A DNA stretch of 64,000 nucleotides from Burkholderiaceae bacterium (GTDB lineage: Bacteria > Pseudomonadota > Gammaproteobacteria > Burkholderiales > Burkholderiaceae_E). Made by a program: the position numbers and the translations under genes. Shown one piece after another: positions 30,986-40,968 of this stretch. How positions within the stretch are numbered: the first letter of the stretch is position 1; each line of letters begins with the position of its first letter. The notes under the pieces are model-generated. The model was not told where the DNA came from and ran no database searches. It saw only the letters and a list, made by a program, of their open reading frames with translations. Location: contig JAOSJU010000001.1 in the NCBI GenBank assembly GCA_027493945.1, positions 1,488,001-1,552,000 of the forward strand, given 5' to 3'.

Positions 30986-31708
30986 ATGAACTCTCCCACC
31001 CGCAGGCCGGATCCGGTCTTCGCCGAACTCGACGCCTGCGGCCTGAACCTGCAGGCGGTCTTCGACGTGCGGCAGCTGCCTGACGACGTGCGGAAAACGC
31101 TTCCCGCCGACACGCAGGAGCGCTACCGGCAGCTGCTGCTGATCGGGAACCTGGGCCCGGCCTTCTGGCAGCACGCGACGGCGAACGGATTGCGCGGCGA
31201 ACACCCGCTGGACACGTTCACGCGAGCACGCGTCGTTGCGTGGCTCGATCGGCACTTCCCGGGCGTTCGGCACGAATGGCTCTACCCCGGCGAGCATCCT
31301 GTCGGACTGCAGAGCCTGGGCAGGCTCGCCGGCTGGCACCGGCCTTCGCCGTTCATGGTGGGCGTGAACGAAGCGTGGGGCAGCTGGTTCGCGTACCGGG
31401 CCGCGCTGCTGGCCGACACCGGCCTGGCGCACACCGAGCCGCTCGCCGGCGCGTCGCCCTGCGAGCGCTGCGTCGATCGACCCTGCGTCGCGGCCTGTCC
31501 GCCGCGCGCGCTGAACGACGGGTTCGATCTCGCGGCTTGCTCGGGCTGGCGCCTGGCGCCCGGCTCGAGTTGCCGCGACCGGTGCCTGGCGCGTATCGCC
31601 TGCCCCGTGGGAGTTGGGCACCGTTACGACAGCGCGCAGATTGCCTACCATTACGGCCGCTCGCTCGCGACGCTGGCCGGGAAAGTGTTTCAGAAGGGAA
31701 TTCCATGA
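30986..31708 (+). CDS. 4Fe-4S cluster protein of unknown role (ferredoxin-like)
   Basis: A 240-residue protein. Its one recognisable motif is C-x2-C-x4-C-x3-CP ([20 protein letters not shown] near residue 160), fit for a [4Fe-4S] cluster, with more cysteines after it ([21 protein letters not shown]). It resembles conserved proteins related to the iron-sulfur half of epoxyqueuosine reductase, but no cobalamin domain is present, so I do not assign QueG. The stop overlaps the ychF ATG (ATGA), so the pair is co-translated. Confidence 0.6.
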   Translation: MNSPTRRPDPVFAELDACGLNLQAVFDVRQLPDDVRKTLPADTQERYRQLLLIGNLGPAFWQHATANGLRGEHPLDTFTRARVVAWLDRHFPGVRHEWLYPGEHPVGLQSLGRLAGWHRPSPFMVGVNEAWGSWFAYRAALLADTGLAHTEPLAGASPCERCVDRPCVAACPPRALNDGFDLAACSGWRLAPGSSCRDRCLARIACPVGVGHRYDSAQIAYHYGRSLATLAGKVFQKGIP

Positions 31709-32799
31709 GCCTCAAATGCGGCATCGTCGGCCTGCCCAACGTCGGCAAGTCGACCCTGTTCAACGCGCTGACCAAGGCGGGCATCTCGGCCGAGAACTAT
31801 CCGTTCTGCACGATCGAGCCCAACGTCGGCATCGTCGAGGTGCCCGACCCGCGGCTCGACGCGCTGGCGAAGATCGTCAGGCCGCAGCGCGTGCTGCCCG
31901 CCACGGTCGAGTTCGTCGACATCGCCGGGCTGGTGGCGGGCGCCTCGAAGGGCGAGGGATTGGGCAACCAGTTCCTCGCCAACATCCGCGAGACCGACGC
32001 GATCGTTCACGTGGTGCGCTGCTTCGTCGACGAGAACGTGGTGCACGTGAGCGGGAAGATCGACCCGCTCTCCGACATCGAGGTGATCGACACCGAGCTC
32101 GCGCTGGCCGACATGGCCACGGTCGAGAAGGCGCTGGTGCGCTACGGCAAGGTGGCACGCGCCGGCGGCGACAAGGAAGCGCAGCGGCTGGTCGCGGTGC
32201 TCGGGAAGTGCATGACGGTGCTGAACCAGGCGAAGCCGGTGCGCTCGCTCGACCTCTACGACGAGGAGAAGGCGCTGCTCGCGCCGCTGTGCCTGATCAC
32301 CGCCAAGCCGACGATGTACGTGGCCAACGTGCGCGAGGACGGCTTCGAGGGCAATCCGCACCTCGACGCGGTGCGCCGGCACGCCGAAGCCGAGGGCTCG
32401 ATCGTGGTGCCGGTGTGCGCGGCGATCGAGGCCGAGATCGCCGATCTGCCGGCCGAGGACAAGGCCGTTTTCCTCGCCGACATGGGTATGAACGAGCCGG
32501 GGCTGAACCGCGTGATCCGCGCCGCGTTCGCGCTGCTCGGCCTGCAGACCTACTTCACCGCTGGCGAGAAGGAGGTGCGCGCCTGGACGGTTCGGGTCGG
32601 CGCCACCGCGCCGCAGGCCGCCGGCGTGATCCACACCGATTTCGAGCGCGGCTTCATCCGCGCCGAGACGATCGCCTACGAGGACTTCGTCGCGCTGGGC
32701 GGCGAAGCCGGGGCGAAGGAGAAGGGGAAGATGCGGCTCGAAGGCAAGGATTACGTCGTGAAGGACGGCGACGTGATGCACTTCCGGTTCAACGTCTGA
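31705..32799 (+). CDS. ychF: YchF (EngD), redox-regulated Obg-family ATPase
   Basis: A 364-residue protein with G1 [16 protein letters not shown]3 [20 protein letters not shown], the NxxE-type NQAK in place of NKxD (the reason for ATP preference), and the C-terminal TGS domain ([19 protein letters not shown]). It binds ribosomes and is linked to translation-start control and oxidative stress. It is the last chromosomal core gene before the defence island. Confidence 0.96.
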   Translation: MSLKCGIVGLPNVGKSTLFNALTKAGISAENYPFCTIEPNVGIVEVPDPRLDALAKIVRPQRVLPATVEFVDIAGLVAGASKGEGLGNQFLANIRETDAIVHVVRCFVDENVVHVSGKIDPLSDIEVIDTELALADMATVEKALVRYGKVARAGGDKEAQRLVAVLGKCMTVLNQAKPVRSLDLYDEEKALLAPLCLITAKPTMYVANVREDGFEGNPHLDAVRRHAEAEGSIVVPVCAAIEAEIADLPAEDKAVFLADMGMNEPGLNRVIRAAFALLGLQTYFTAGEKEVRAWTVRVGATAPQAAGVIHTDFERGFIRAETIAYEDFVALGGEAGAKEKGKMRLEGKDYVVKDGDVMHFRFNV

Positions 32800-32847
32800 T
32801 TCGCCGGGTTGCGGACTTCCCAGCGGGCCACCGGCCATCGATGGAAT

Positions 32848-32876
32848 TGTCGCCTGATACATTGATCTGATACATT
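32848..32876 (+). promoter_or_regulatory. Putative promoter of the defence island with tandem CTGATACATT
   Basis: TTGTCG (32848-32853), a 17-base spacer and TACATT (32871-32876) lie 28 bases before the ATPase ATG. The spacer and -10 carry CTGATACATT twice (32854-32863 and 32867-32876), 13 bases apart. Such a repeat over a promoter could be an operator. The stretch is AT-rich compared with its surroundings. Confidence 0.5.
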
Positions 32877-32904
32877 TCTCCCCGGCGTGACAATCAGGGC
32901 AGCC

Positions 32905-35900
32905 ATGATCGACAATCTCTTTGCGGTCTGCGAGCCGCGCGCCGATGTCCTCCAGGGCGCACTGAAGGAAAGCGACTTCGCCGCGGACCTCTCCCAGGTG
33001 CTCCGCGGCGATGCCCCCGACGAGTACCGCAAGCCCGAGCTGTTCTTCGCGAACACCTACCCCACCAAGGGTCTGAAGAATGTCCTGAAGCTGGTTGCGC
33101 TGCGCGTGCTCGGCAGGCCCGAGCAGGTCGGTGCCATCTTCCGCCTGGACACGCAATTCGGCGGAGGCAAGACGCACACGCTGATCGGACTCGCTCATGC
33201 CATGCGCGGCCCGGCCGGCGTTCCGAATGCCGACGAATTCCTGGAGCCAGCACTTCGCCCGTCCGCGCCCGTTCGCATCGCGGCCTTCGACGGCGAAAAT
33301 GCCGACCCCGCCAATGGACGCAGGTTGAGCGGCTCCATTCGCGCATTCAGCCCGTGGGGGGAACTTGCGTTCGCGCTGGCGGGCGAGGCAGGCTACCGGC
33401 TGGTCGAGCACAGCGACACGGAAGGCATCGCGCCGGGTGCCGACACGCTGCGCGAGCTTCTGGGCACAGAACCGGCGCTCATCCTGATCGACGAGATCGC
33501 ACCCTACCTGCGAAAGGTCGCAGGCCGCAACGCACAGCGAGCCGGCGAACAGTTGCTGGCCTTCATGACCTCGCTGATGAAGGCCGTCGAGAGCCTGCCC
33601 AACGTCGCCCTCGTCTTCACGCTCGCGGTGGGCCGCGACGGCAAGGCCGCCGACGCCTACAGCCGCGAAACGCAGGACATCGCCGCCTTCTTCGCCGAGG
33701 CCGAAAGTGTCGCTGCCCGCAAGGCCACGGTGATCGACCCCACCGAGGACGACGAAACGGTCAAGGTCGTCCGTCGCCGCCTCTTCTCGCGCATCGACCA
33801 CGCCGAGGGCAAGGCAGGTCGTTGCCGCCTACAAGGCGTTCTGGGACGCGAATCGCGAATCGCTGCCGACGCCGCCGGCGCGAGACCGTCGCGTGGAAGA
33901 GTTCGAGGCCGGCTTTCCGCTGCATCCCGAACTGGTGAAGCTCCTGACCCTGAAGACCGGCACGCTCGGCAACTTCCAGCGCGTACGCGGCATGCTGCGC
34001 CTGCTGGCGCGCACCGTGGCGCGACTCTGGGAGACCCGGCCAGCCGATGCGTATGCCGTGCACACGCACCATATCGATCCCGGCTTCGAACCCATCCGGC
34101 TCGAACTCGTCACACGGCTCAAGCAGGACATCTACGTGCCGGCCATCAGGGCCGAAATCGCCGGCGCGGACCAGAGCTCCGCGCTGGCCGAGCAGCTCGA
34201 CGCAGGTGCCTTCAAGGGGCTGCCGGCATACGGCTCGTATGTCGCGCGCAGCATCTTCATGCACACGCTCGCTTTCAACGAAGCGCTGCGCGGCCTGAAC
34301 GCCGAGGAACTTCGCTACGCCATCCTCGGCCCGGCCACCGACATCGCCTTCATCGACGACGCCCGCAAGCGCTTCGTCACCGACTCGGCGTACCTCGACG
34401 ACAAGCCCGGCGCGCCGTTGCGCTTCCTGGCCGAAGCCAACCTGACGCAGATCATCCGGCGCGAGGAAACCAACGTCGATCGCGAGGAGGCAAGATCCCG
34501 CCTCGTCGCGTATATCCGCGACCTGTTTGCCGGCCCCAATCTGAACCTGGTGCCGTTTGCCGCGGGGCCGCACGACGTGCCCGACGACGACGGCAGCGGT
34601 CGTCCGTATCTGGTCCTGTCGAGTCACGACGCGGTGCAGGTGATCGGCGACGCCGTCCGCATCGATCCGCTGATCGAGAAAGTGTTCCTGCACCGCGGAG
34701 CGGGCAACGACTGGCGGCACAACCGCAACAACCTCGTATTCGTGATCGCGGATGCGGCGGGCGTACCCGGCATGAAGGCGCGCATGCTGCGCCACCTGGC
34801 GCTCGAATCGCTGCGCGTTCCCGGCAAGCTGAAGGATCTGGCCGACTACCAGGTTGCCAAGCTGAACGAGGAATTCGAAGTCTCCAAGCAGCGCCTTGCC
34901 CTGGCCGTGCAGCAGTGCTACCGCCACATCTTCTTTCCTTCGCGCAACCGTGTCGAAGGCGCGAACTGCGACCTGGCCCACACGGTGGTGGACATTCAGA
35001 CGGCCTCGGATCGGCCCGGCGACGGGCAGAAGCAGGTCGTCACCCAGCTCCAGAACGTCAACAAGCTGCGCCTGCCCACCGACCAACCCGACTCGCCGGT
35101 CTACGTGCGCGACCGCACGCCACTGAAGAAAGGCCAGATCACCACCGCGGCGCTGCGCAGCGAGTTCCGGCAGGACGCCTCGCTGCCGATGCTGGTCGGC
35201 GACGACGTGTTCATCAAGGGCATCCGTCAGGGCATCGACCAGGGCGACTACGTCTACCAGTCGGGCGAGCTGCTGCGCGGCAAGGGCGACCCGCACGCCG
35301 AGATCAAGGTCGACGAGCAATCCTTCGTGTTCACCGCTTCGTACGCCGAAGACCACGGCATCTGGCCTCGCCCGACGCCGGTGCCGACACCGTCGCAGAT
35401 CGATGGCATCGCCGCGCCTGCTGGCACGCCGACCTCGACGCCGTACGGTGTGCCGGAGCCCGGGTCTGCCCGCGGGGCGCATTCGCCCGGCACTATCGAG
35501 GCCGAGGACGTGCTCAAGGCCGCATTGAATCGCGTCTTCGAGCAGGCGCGGAACAGCGGCGTACAGAGCCTGGGCACGCTCACGATTCGCCCCTTCGACA
35601 AGGGCGACGCCCTCAAGCTCGTTCCGCTCGTGAATTCGGTGCCGAACGCCAGCAAGCGCATCGAACTCGAAGCGTCCTTCGAGACGCCAGGCAAGTCGGA
35701 GGCCAGCGTGGCCTACAAGGGCGAGCTCGACGGCGCCGCGGCGCTCAGGGACTACCTTGAACCCCAGTTCCGGGCCGCGGCCGACAGCGACGCCAGCGTC
35801 GCGTTCGTGCTGTGCTTCGATCCGCCGATGGCCGTCAACGGGGCGAGCGTCGACGGTCTCGTCCAGCGCCTGACCCGCCTCGTGTCGCCGGTCGCCCACG

Positions 35901-35932
35901 TGATCGCCACGATCGGCGACGACAAGTCCTGA
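32905..35932 (+). CDS. DUF499 AAA+ ATPase of the defence island, one frame break at 33813-33814
   Basis: About 1008 residues when one G of GG is removed. The N-terminus holds the P-loop RLDTQFGGGKTHTLIGL and Walker B ALILIDEIAPYLRK; the fold is a DUF499-type AAA+ ATPase. The second half (after VVAAYKAFWDANRESLP) is long and helical with an HNRNNLVFVIAD motif and a low-complexity Pro/Thr linker near 35390. DUF499 ATPases occur beside DUF1156 methylases and SNF2 helicases in predicted anti-phage islands (Hma-like). ATG 32905 has AGGG at a fitting distance; GTG 32887 is an alternative. Confidence 0.82.
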
Positions 35933-35942
35933 GAAGCCCCGC

Positions 35943-36431
35943 ATGGCCAGCCCACGCGCCCGCGTTGTCCCGCTTCCTCGCAAGGCCGCCTCGGCGCTTC
36001 CCCATTACGAACTGCGCGCCGGGCGTCTGCGCGGTTCCGACATGGCCCTCGAGATCTGGCAACTACCGGCCAGCGCCACGCCGCACGTCCGGCAGCCCAC
36101 CTACGTGGCCGGCCTGCACGGTCGCAACCTCTCGCTGGTCGAGCATCGCCTGCTGCGCCGCCTGAAAGCGGTGCGCATCGACCTCAACGACTTGCCGGTC
36201 ATCGACGCGTTGCGCGTTCCGATCGACGAGGAACTGGCCATCAACCTCGGCCTGCTGTTCCGGGCGCTGGCCCCGATGCGCAACCGCGACCACATGGCTG
36301 CGGTCGCCGCCGGGATCGAGGCGATGAGAAAGGAGGAGGCGGGATACTGGCTCGGCATGGCCATGCACCGCAAGCACCCGCGCCGCGTGCTGATGGCGCT
36401 GCGCTTCCTGCTCATCGACCCGGCCCACTGA
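35943..36431 (+). CDS. Small island protein of unknown function
   Basis: A 162-residue protein without a motif I recognise. It is basic at the N-terminus, has a beta-rich middle (DMALEIWQLPASATPHVRQ) and an Arg/Leu-rich helical end (MRKEEAGYWLGMAMHRKHPRRVLMAL begins near residue 128). No signal or membrane segment is seen. It follows the ATPase by 10 bp and precedes the AlbA_2 gene by 7 bp, so it is part of the operon and likely a partner of the ATPase. Confidence 0.6.
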   Translation: MASPRARVVPLPRKAASALPHYELRAGRLRGSDMALEIWQLPASATPHVRQPTYVAGLHGRNLSLVEHRLLRRLKAVRIDLNDLPVIDALRVPIDEELAINLGLLFRALAPMRNRDHMAAVAAGIEAMRKEEAGYWLGMAMHRKHPRRVLMALRFLLIDPAH

Positions 36432-36438
36432 AGACGGC

Positions 36439-38198
36439 ATGCGCGAGCTGACGGAAGTTCGTGCGCTGCTCCCGCGCCTGGACGAAGTGCCGGCCGATGC
36501 GCTCGAGTCGCAGGATCTCGATTTCAAGGAATGGCCCGCGGACGACCGGCATGCCGTCCGGCTCGCCGTCGAGGTGGCCGTGTGCATGGCCAACGGCGGC
36601 GGCGGCACGGTCGTGCTCGGGGTACGCGACGGCGTAATCGGGCGCGCGAAGGCGATTCGCGGCGTCCCCGCGACGGCGGACCCCCACCAGCTCAAGCGCG
36701 AGATCTACGAGCGCACCGCGCCGAAGCTCACGCCCGAGATCCTCGAGCTTGCCGTACCGGAAGGCACCGGGCGTCTGTGGCTGATGCAGGTGCACGGCGG
36801 CCTGCCGCCCTACACCACCTCGGCCGGTGCCGGCACCGTGCGGCGCGGCAGGGACTGCGTGCCGCTCACCGGCGACCTGCGCGATCGCCTGATGGTCGAG
36901 CGCGGCGAGTCCGACGTGACAGCGATCGTCGTTTCCGAGCCTGTCGCGTCGCTACTGTCGCCCGCGGCACTCGAGCGGCTGCGCGACATGGCCCGGCAGG
37001 AGCAGGCGCCCGCGGACATGCTGCGCAAGTCCGATCACGACCTGCTCGGCGCGCTCGATGTCGTGCGCGACGGCAAGCTCACGAAGGCTGGCCTGCTCAT
37101 TGCCGGCCATGCCGACGCCATTGCCCGGCACCTGCCCCACTACGCGTGGACGCACGAGCGCATGAAGACCGCGACGGTCTACGTGGACCGCGCCGACGGA
37201 CGCGACACGCGGGAGTTGGCGCTGCCGCTGGCGCTGCATGCGCTCGAAGCGCGGATCAACGCAGACAACCCCATCACCACCGTGGAGCACGGGCTGCACC
37301 ACCACGAGTTCCGCGCCTACCCCACGGTGGCTTTGCGCGAGGCCCTGCTCAATGCGCTATGCCATCTGGACCTGCGGCTCGCGGGACCGGTACTGGTCAA
37401 GCAGTTTCCGCGCAAGCTCGAGATCAGCAACCCCGGCGGGCTGGTGGGCGGCATCACGCCGGCCAACATCCTTCACCACCCGCCGCTGGCGCGAAACCCC
37501 CTGCTGGTTCATGCACTGGCCAGGCTGCGCTTGGTGAACCGCAGCAACCCGGGCATCGGCCGCATGTTCGAGGCGATGCTGATCGAGGGCAAGGAGCCGC
37601 CGCTGATCGTCGACGAGGAGAGCGCGGTACGCGTCGTCTTCAAGCGGCAGGAGACCTCGGCGCCGTTTCGCGAGTTCATCGCCGACGAGGGCAAGGCAGG
37701 CCGCGTTCTCGACGTCGACCATCTGCTGGTGCTGCGCTACCTGCTCGGGCACGGCGAGATCGACACCGCAACCGCCGCGGAGCTCTGTCAGCGACGCGAT
37801 GCCGAGATGCGCGACATCCTCGACGAGATGGTGCAGGTCTACGACTACCGGAGCGCGGCGGCGCGGGCCGCGGCACCTGGTGGCGGCTCAAGCCCGCGCT
37901 GCACCGCAGGCTCGAAGGCGCAGGCCACGCCGAGCGCGACCGCCGCATCGACATCGACGTCGCCAAGACCCGCGTGCTCAACATGTTGAAGGCGCGGCAG
38001 CAGCGCGGGCAGGCGGGCCTGTCGAACGCCGAAGTTCGCGAGGTGACCGGCTACACGCGACAGCAGGTCAACCGGCTGATTCACGAGCTGGAAGCCGAGT
38101 CGGTGCGCATGATCGGGCACGGACGCGGCGCCAGATACGAATACGTAGGCAACCGTCCCTCCACCGAGCCGGCCGGAAAGACGAAGAATCCGCGATGA
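36439..38198 (+). CDS. AlbA_2 (Schlafen-type) / HATPase_c_4 protein, one frame break at 37850-37851
   Basis: About 586 residues if one G is restored. The N-terminus is an AlbA_2 domain ([10 protein letters not shown]...[17 protein letters not shown]). The middle is the HATPase_c_4 / RecG-like region ([18 protein letters not shown] and [15 protein letters not shown]). The C-terminus after the break carries a winged-helix-like segment ([25 protein letters not shown]). Such proteins are annotated as transcription regulators or helicase-related, and AlbA_2/Schlafen domains are known in RNA-cleaving defence proteins. Its stop overlaps the methylase ATG. Confidence 0.75.
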
Positions 38199-40501
38199 CC
38201 CGACGACTGATCGAAGAATGGTTGCCAATCGCCGCCCTTGGAGAAGAGAGCGTGCGCGAGCGCCGCTCGATGACCGCCCTGCCGCCCACCTACTATCTTC
38301 ACGTCTGGTGGGCGCGGCGGCCGCTGGTGGCTTCCCGCGCAGCCATCCTCGCCTCGCTGCTGCCGGCTGACGCCGATCGCGACAGGTTCGTGCACATGCT
38401 CGGCATTCACGGGGATCCGGTGGCTTCCCGCCGACGGATCGACGCCGCACGTCGGAAGGGCGAGCGCTTCGAGGGCGAGGCTTACAGTTATCCCCGCGCG
38501 TTCACGCATGTGCCGGACGACGACGAGCGCAAGTGGGCCAGAAGCGAGCAGAGTCGCCCGGGTCTCGAGGATATTGCGGTTCTCGACCCGACTGCGGGCG
38601 GCGGTTCGGTGCCATTCGAAAGCATCCGGCTCGGGCTGCGCACCTTCGGAAACGACCTGAACCCCGTCGCAAGCATCATCGAGCGTGCGACGATCGAGTT
38701 CCCGCTCGGGCACGGTCTCGACGTGCAGCGCGAATTCGAGCGCATCGCCGCCGAGTTCGTCGCGCGGCGCGAGAAGCGATTGCGGCCGTTCTTCCCGGCA
38801 GAGCCGGAAGGCAGCGCCATTCCCACCAACTTCATCTGGGCACGCACGATCCGCTGCCCGCACTGCGAGGGCCTGCTCCCCCTTTCTCCCAACTGGCGGC
38901 TGGCGCCGGACGGCACCGGCGTGCGGCTCGTTCCGCACGAGGGCAGCGGACCGGGCGACCGCTCGCGTCATGTCCGCTTCGAGATTGTTGCCAAGGCGAA
39001 GGATCAGTCTGCCGGCACCGTTTCCGGAGGCGACGCCACCTGCCCGTTCGACGATTGCCGCCGCCTGGTCTCCGGCGATCACATCAAGGCCGAGGCCCGG
39101 GCGGGCCGCATGGGCGAGCAGCTGTACGCCGTGGTGTTCAAGCGTCGCATCGAGACCCGGACGAAAACCGGCAAGCGCGGCAGGGACAAATGGGAGCGCG
39201 GCTACCGTGCACCCCGGCCCGAGGACGATGTTTCGGAGCAGGTCGCCGCCGCGCTGGCCGAGAAGCTGTCTGAATGGGAGGCGCTGGACATGGTGCCGAC
39301 CGAAAGGGTGCCGGCGGACATCAACGACGACCGGCCCATCCAGTACGGGATGCCGCTATGGCGCGATATGTTCTCGCCGCGCCAACTGCTGGGCCACGCA
39401 ACGGCTGTGGAGGTATTCCGGCAACTCCTCGATGAGGAAAAGGCCGCCGGGCGCTGGAGCGAACGAGTTGCGGCAGCGTACTGCTATCTTTCGTTCTCCC
39501 TTGACAAGCTCCGCGACTACAACTCGCGCATGGCGCGATGGCACGTCAATCGCGAAGTCATGGTCAACACGTTCGATCGGCACGACTTCGCTTTCAAATG
39601 GTCATATGCCGAAATGGCCCCGCTGATCGTCGGCCTGGGCTACGACTGGGCCATCGAGCAGACGGCCAAGTGCATCGGCGAACTGGTGGCGCTGGTGCGG
39701 CCCGAGGCGAAGGCCGGCGATCCGCTCCAGGGCGGATTCGACTTCGACGGTTCGGCGAAGTCGCTCGCCCCACCGCCGATCACCCTCACCTGCAAATCCG
39801 GCGACAGCCTCGATCACATCGCAGACGCCAGCATCGACGCGGTGGTGATGGACCCGCCCTACTACGACAACGTGATGTACGCCGAGCTGTCGGACTTCTT
39901 CTACGTCTGGCTGCGGCGCACCGCGGGCTACGTCTATCCCGATCTGTTCCGGCGTCCGCTCACCGACAAGGAGAACGAGGCGGTCGCGAACCCGGCCCGG
40001 TTCAAGGGGCTCGCCGGAAAGAGCGGGGGCGCGAAGGTGCTGGCCGGCCGCGAGTACCGGCACCGGATGGCCGCGATCTTCGCCGAGATGCGACGGGTGC
40101 TGAAGCCCGACGGCATCATGACGCTGATGTTCACCCACAAGGCCACCGGCGCCTGGGACGCGCTGACCACGGGCCTGATGGAGGCCGGCTTCGCGATCAC
40201 CGCATCGTGGCCGATCAGTACCGAGGCCGAAGGCAGCCTGCACATCAAGGACAAGTCGGCCGCCAACTCGACCGTGTTCCTGGTGTGCCGGCCACGCGCG
40301 AACCGCGGCGGCGACGCCCGCTACTGGGAGGACGTCGAGCCCACGGTGCGGCAGGCGGTGCGCCAGCGCATCGCACAGTTCCAGCAGGCCGGCATCCGCG
40401 GCGTGGACCTGTACCGCTGCCGACCAAATCTCGCCCGGCGTTCCCCGAAGATTCTCCATGGTCGGCCGGATTGCACCACGACTTCCGTTCGGCGAGCGTA
40501 G
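38195..40501 (+). CDS. DUF1156 adenine-specific DNA methylase, C-terminus disrupted after ~40415
   Basis: The frame is 768 residues. It begins with DUF1156 ([20 protein letters not shown]...[18 protein letters not shown]), then SAM-binding motif [15 protein letters not shown], a zinc ribbon (C-x2-C in IRCPHCEG and C-x4-C in TCPFDDCRR), and catalytic [23 protein letters not shown]. It should methylate adenine in DNA. The family normally continues beyond GIRGVDLY; here the frame turns into unlike sequence and stops, so the tail is missing or displaced. The start is coupled to the preceding gene (ATGA). Confidence 0.82.
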   Translation: MTRRLIEEWLPIAALGEESVRERRSMTALPPTYYLHVWWARRPLVASRAAILASLLPADADRDRFVHMLGIHGDPVASRRRIDAARRKGERFEGEAYSYPRAFTHVPDDDERKWARSEQSRPGLEDIAVLDPTAGGGSVPFESIRLGLRTFGNDLNPVASIIERATIEFPLGHGLDVQREFERIAAEFVARREKRLRPFFPAEPEGSAIPTNFIWARTIRCPHCEGLLPLSPNWRLAPDGTGVRLVPHEGSGPGDRSRHVRFEIVAKAKDQSAGTVSGGDATCPFDDCRRLVSGDHIKAEARAGRMGEQLYAVVFKRRIETRTKTGKRGRDKWERGYRAPRPEDDVSEQVAAALAEKLSEWEALDMVPTERVPADINDDRPIQYGMPLWRDMFSPRQLLGHATAVEVFRQLLDEEKAAGRWSERVAAAYCYLSFSLDKLRDYNSRMARWHVNREVMVNTFDRHDFAFKWSYAEMAPLIVGLGYDWAIEQTAKCIGELVALVRPEAKAGDPLQGGFDFDGSAKSLAPPPITLTCKSGDSLDHIADASIDAVVMDPPYYDNVMYAELSDFFYVWLRRTAGYVYPDLFRRPLTDKENEAVANPARFKGLAGKSGGAKVLAGREYRHRMAAIFAEMRRVLKPDGIMTLMFTHKATGAWDALTTGLMEAGFAITASWPISTEAEGSLHIKDKSAANSTVFLVCRPRANRGGDARYWEDVEPTVRQAVRQRIAQFQQAGIRGVDLYRCRPNLARRSPKILHGRPDCTTTSVRRA

Positions 40502-40968
40502 ACGCGTCGAAGTCGAGTCTGGCCGCCGTCCTGACAGCGCTGATCGAGGGCAAGCGCGGTCGGCAATTCGAGGCCGTTCCAGATGCCAATGACCATTGGT
40601 CGACGTTCGTCAACGAGATTCTGAGGAACGCTGCGTCGGAAAGCTGGCGTTACCGCGTCCAGCGACTCGATATCGAGGCGAGGCAAAGACTCCAGCGGGT
40701 GGCGCCATTGAGCAGCACCATGCCATCCCTTGCGTTCACGGTTGCTGCCACGCTCGATGAAGAATCGCGGCACCCGAAGCGGCGGCGCAATCTCGGATTT
40801 CCGGACTGGGTCGTCCGGACGTTCGATGATGGAGGCGGCAGAGACTTTCCGGAAGGCCCGCAGATCGAACGCCCTCGCGCCGGAGGAATCCAGATGCTGT
40901 ACCTGGCAACCTTCGGCAGCGAAAGGCTGCCCGAGAGGCAGCGGCCAAACGACGACGGTGGACGTTGA
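40415..40968 (+). other. Open frame of uncertain status between methylase and helicase
   Basis: The frame that ends at TGA 40966-40968 is open through this stretch and looks coding, for example DANDHWSTFVNEILRN and RNLGFPDWVVRTFDDG, with third positions richer in GC than the stretch overall. Its stop overlaps the helicase ATG (TGATG), the pattern of the other island genes. No start codon is visible before ATG 40720. Near its end, LYLATFG (40897 onward) looks like the continuation expected after GVDLY of the methylase. It may be a 488-bp insertion in the methylase, or the remnant of a separate gene. Confidence 0.4.

Noticed and set aside
30986..31708. Epoxyqueuosine reductase QueG
   Set aside because: Only a single cluster motif and about 240 residues; the cobalamin-binding domain is not there.
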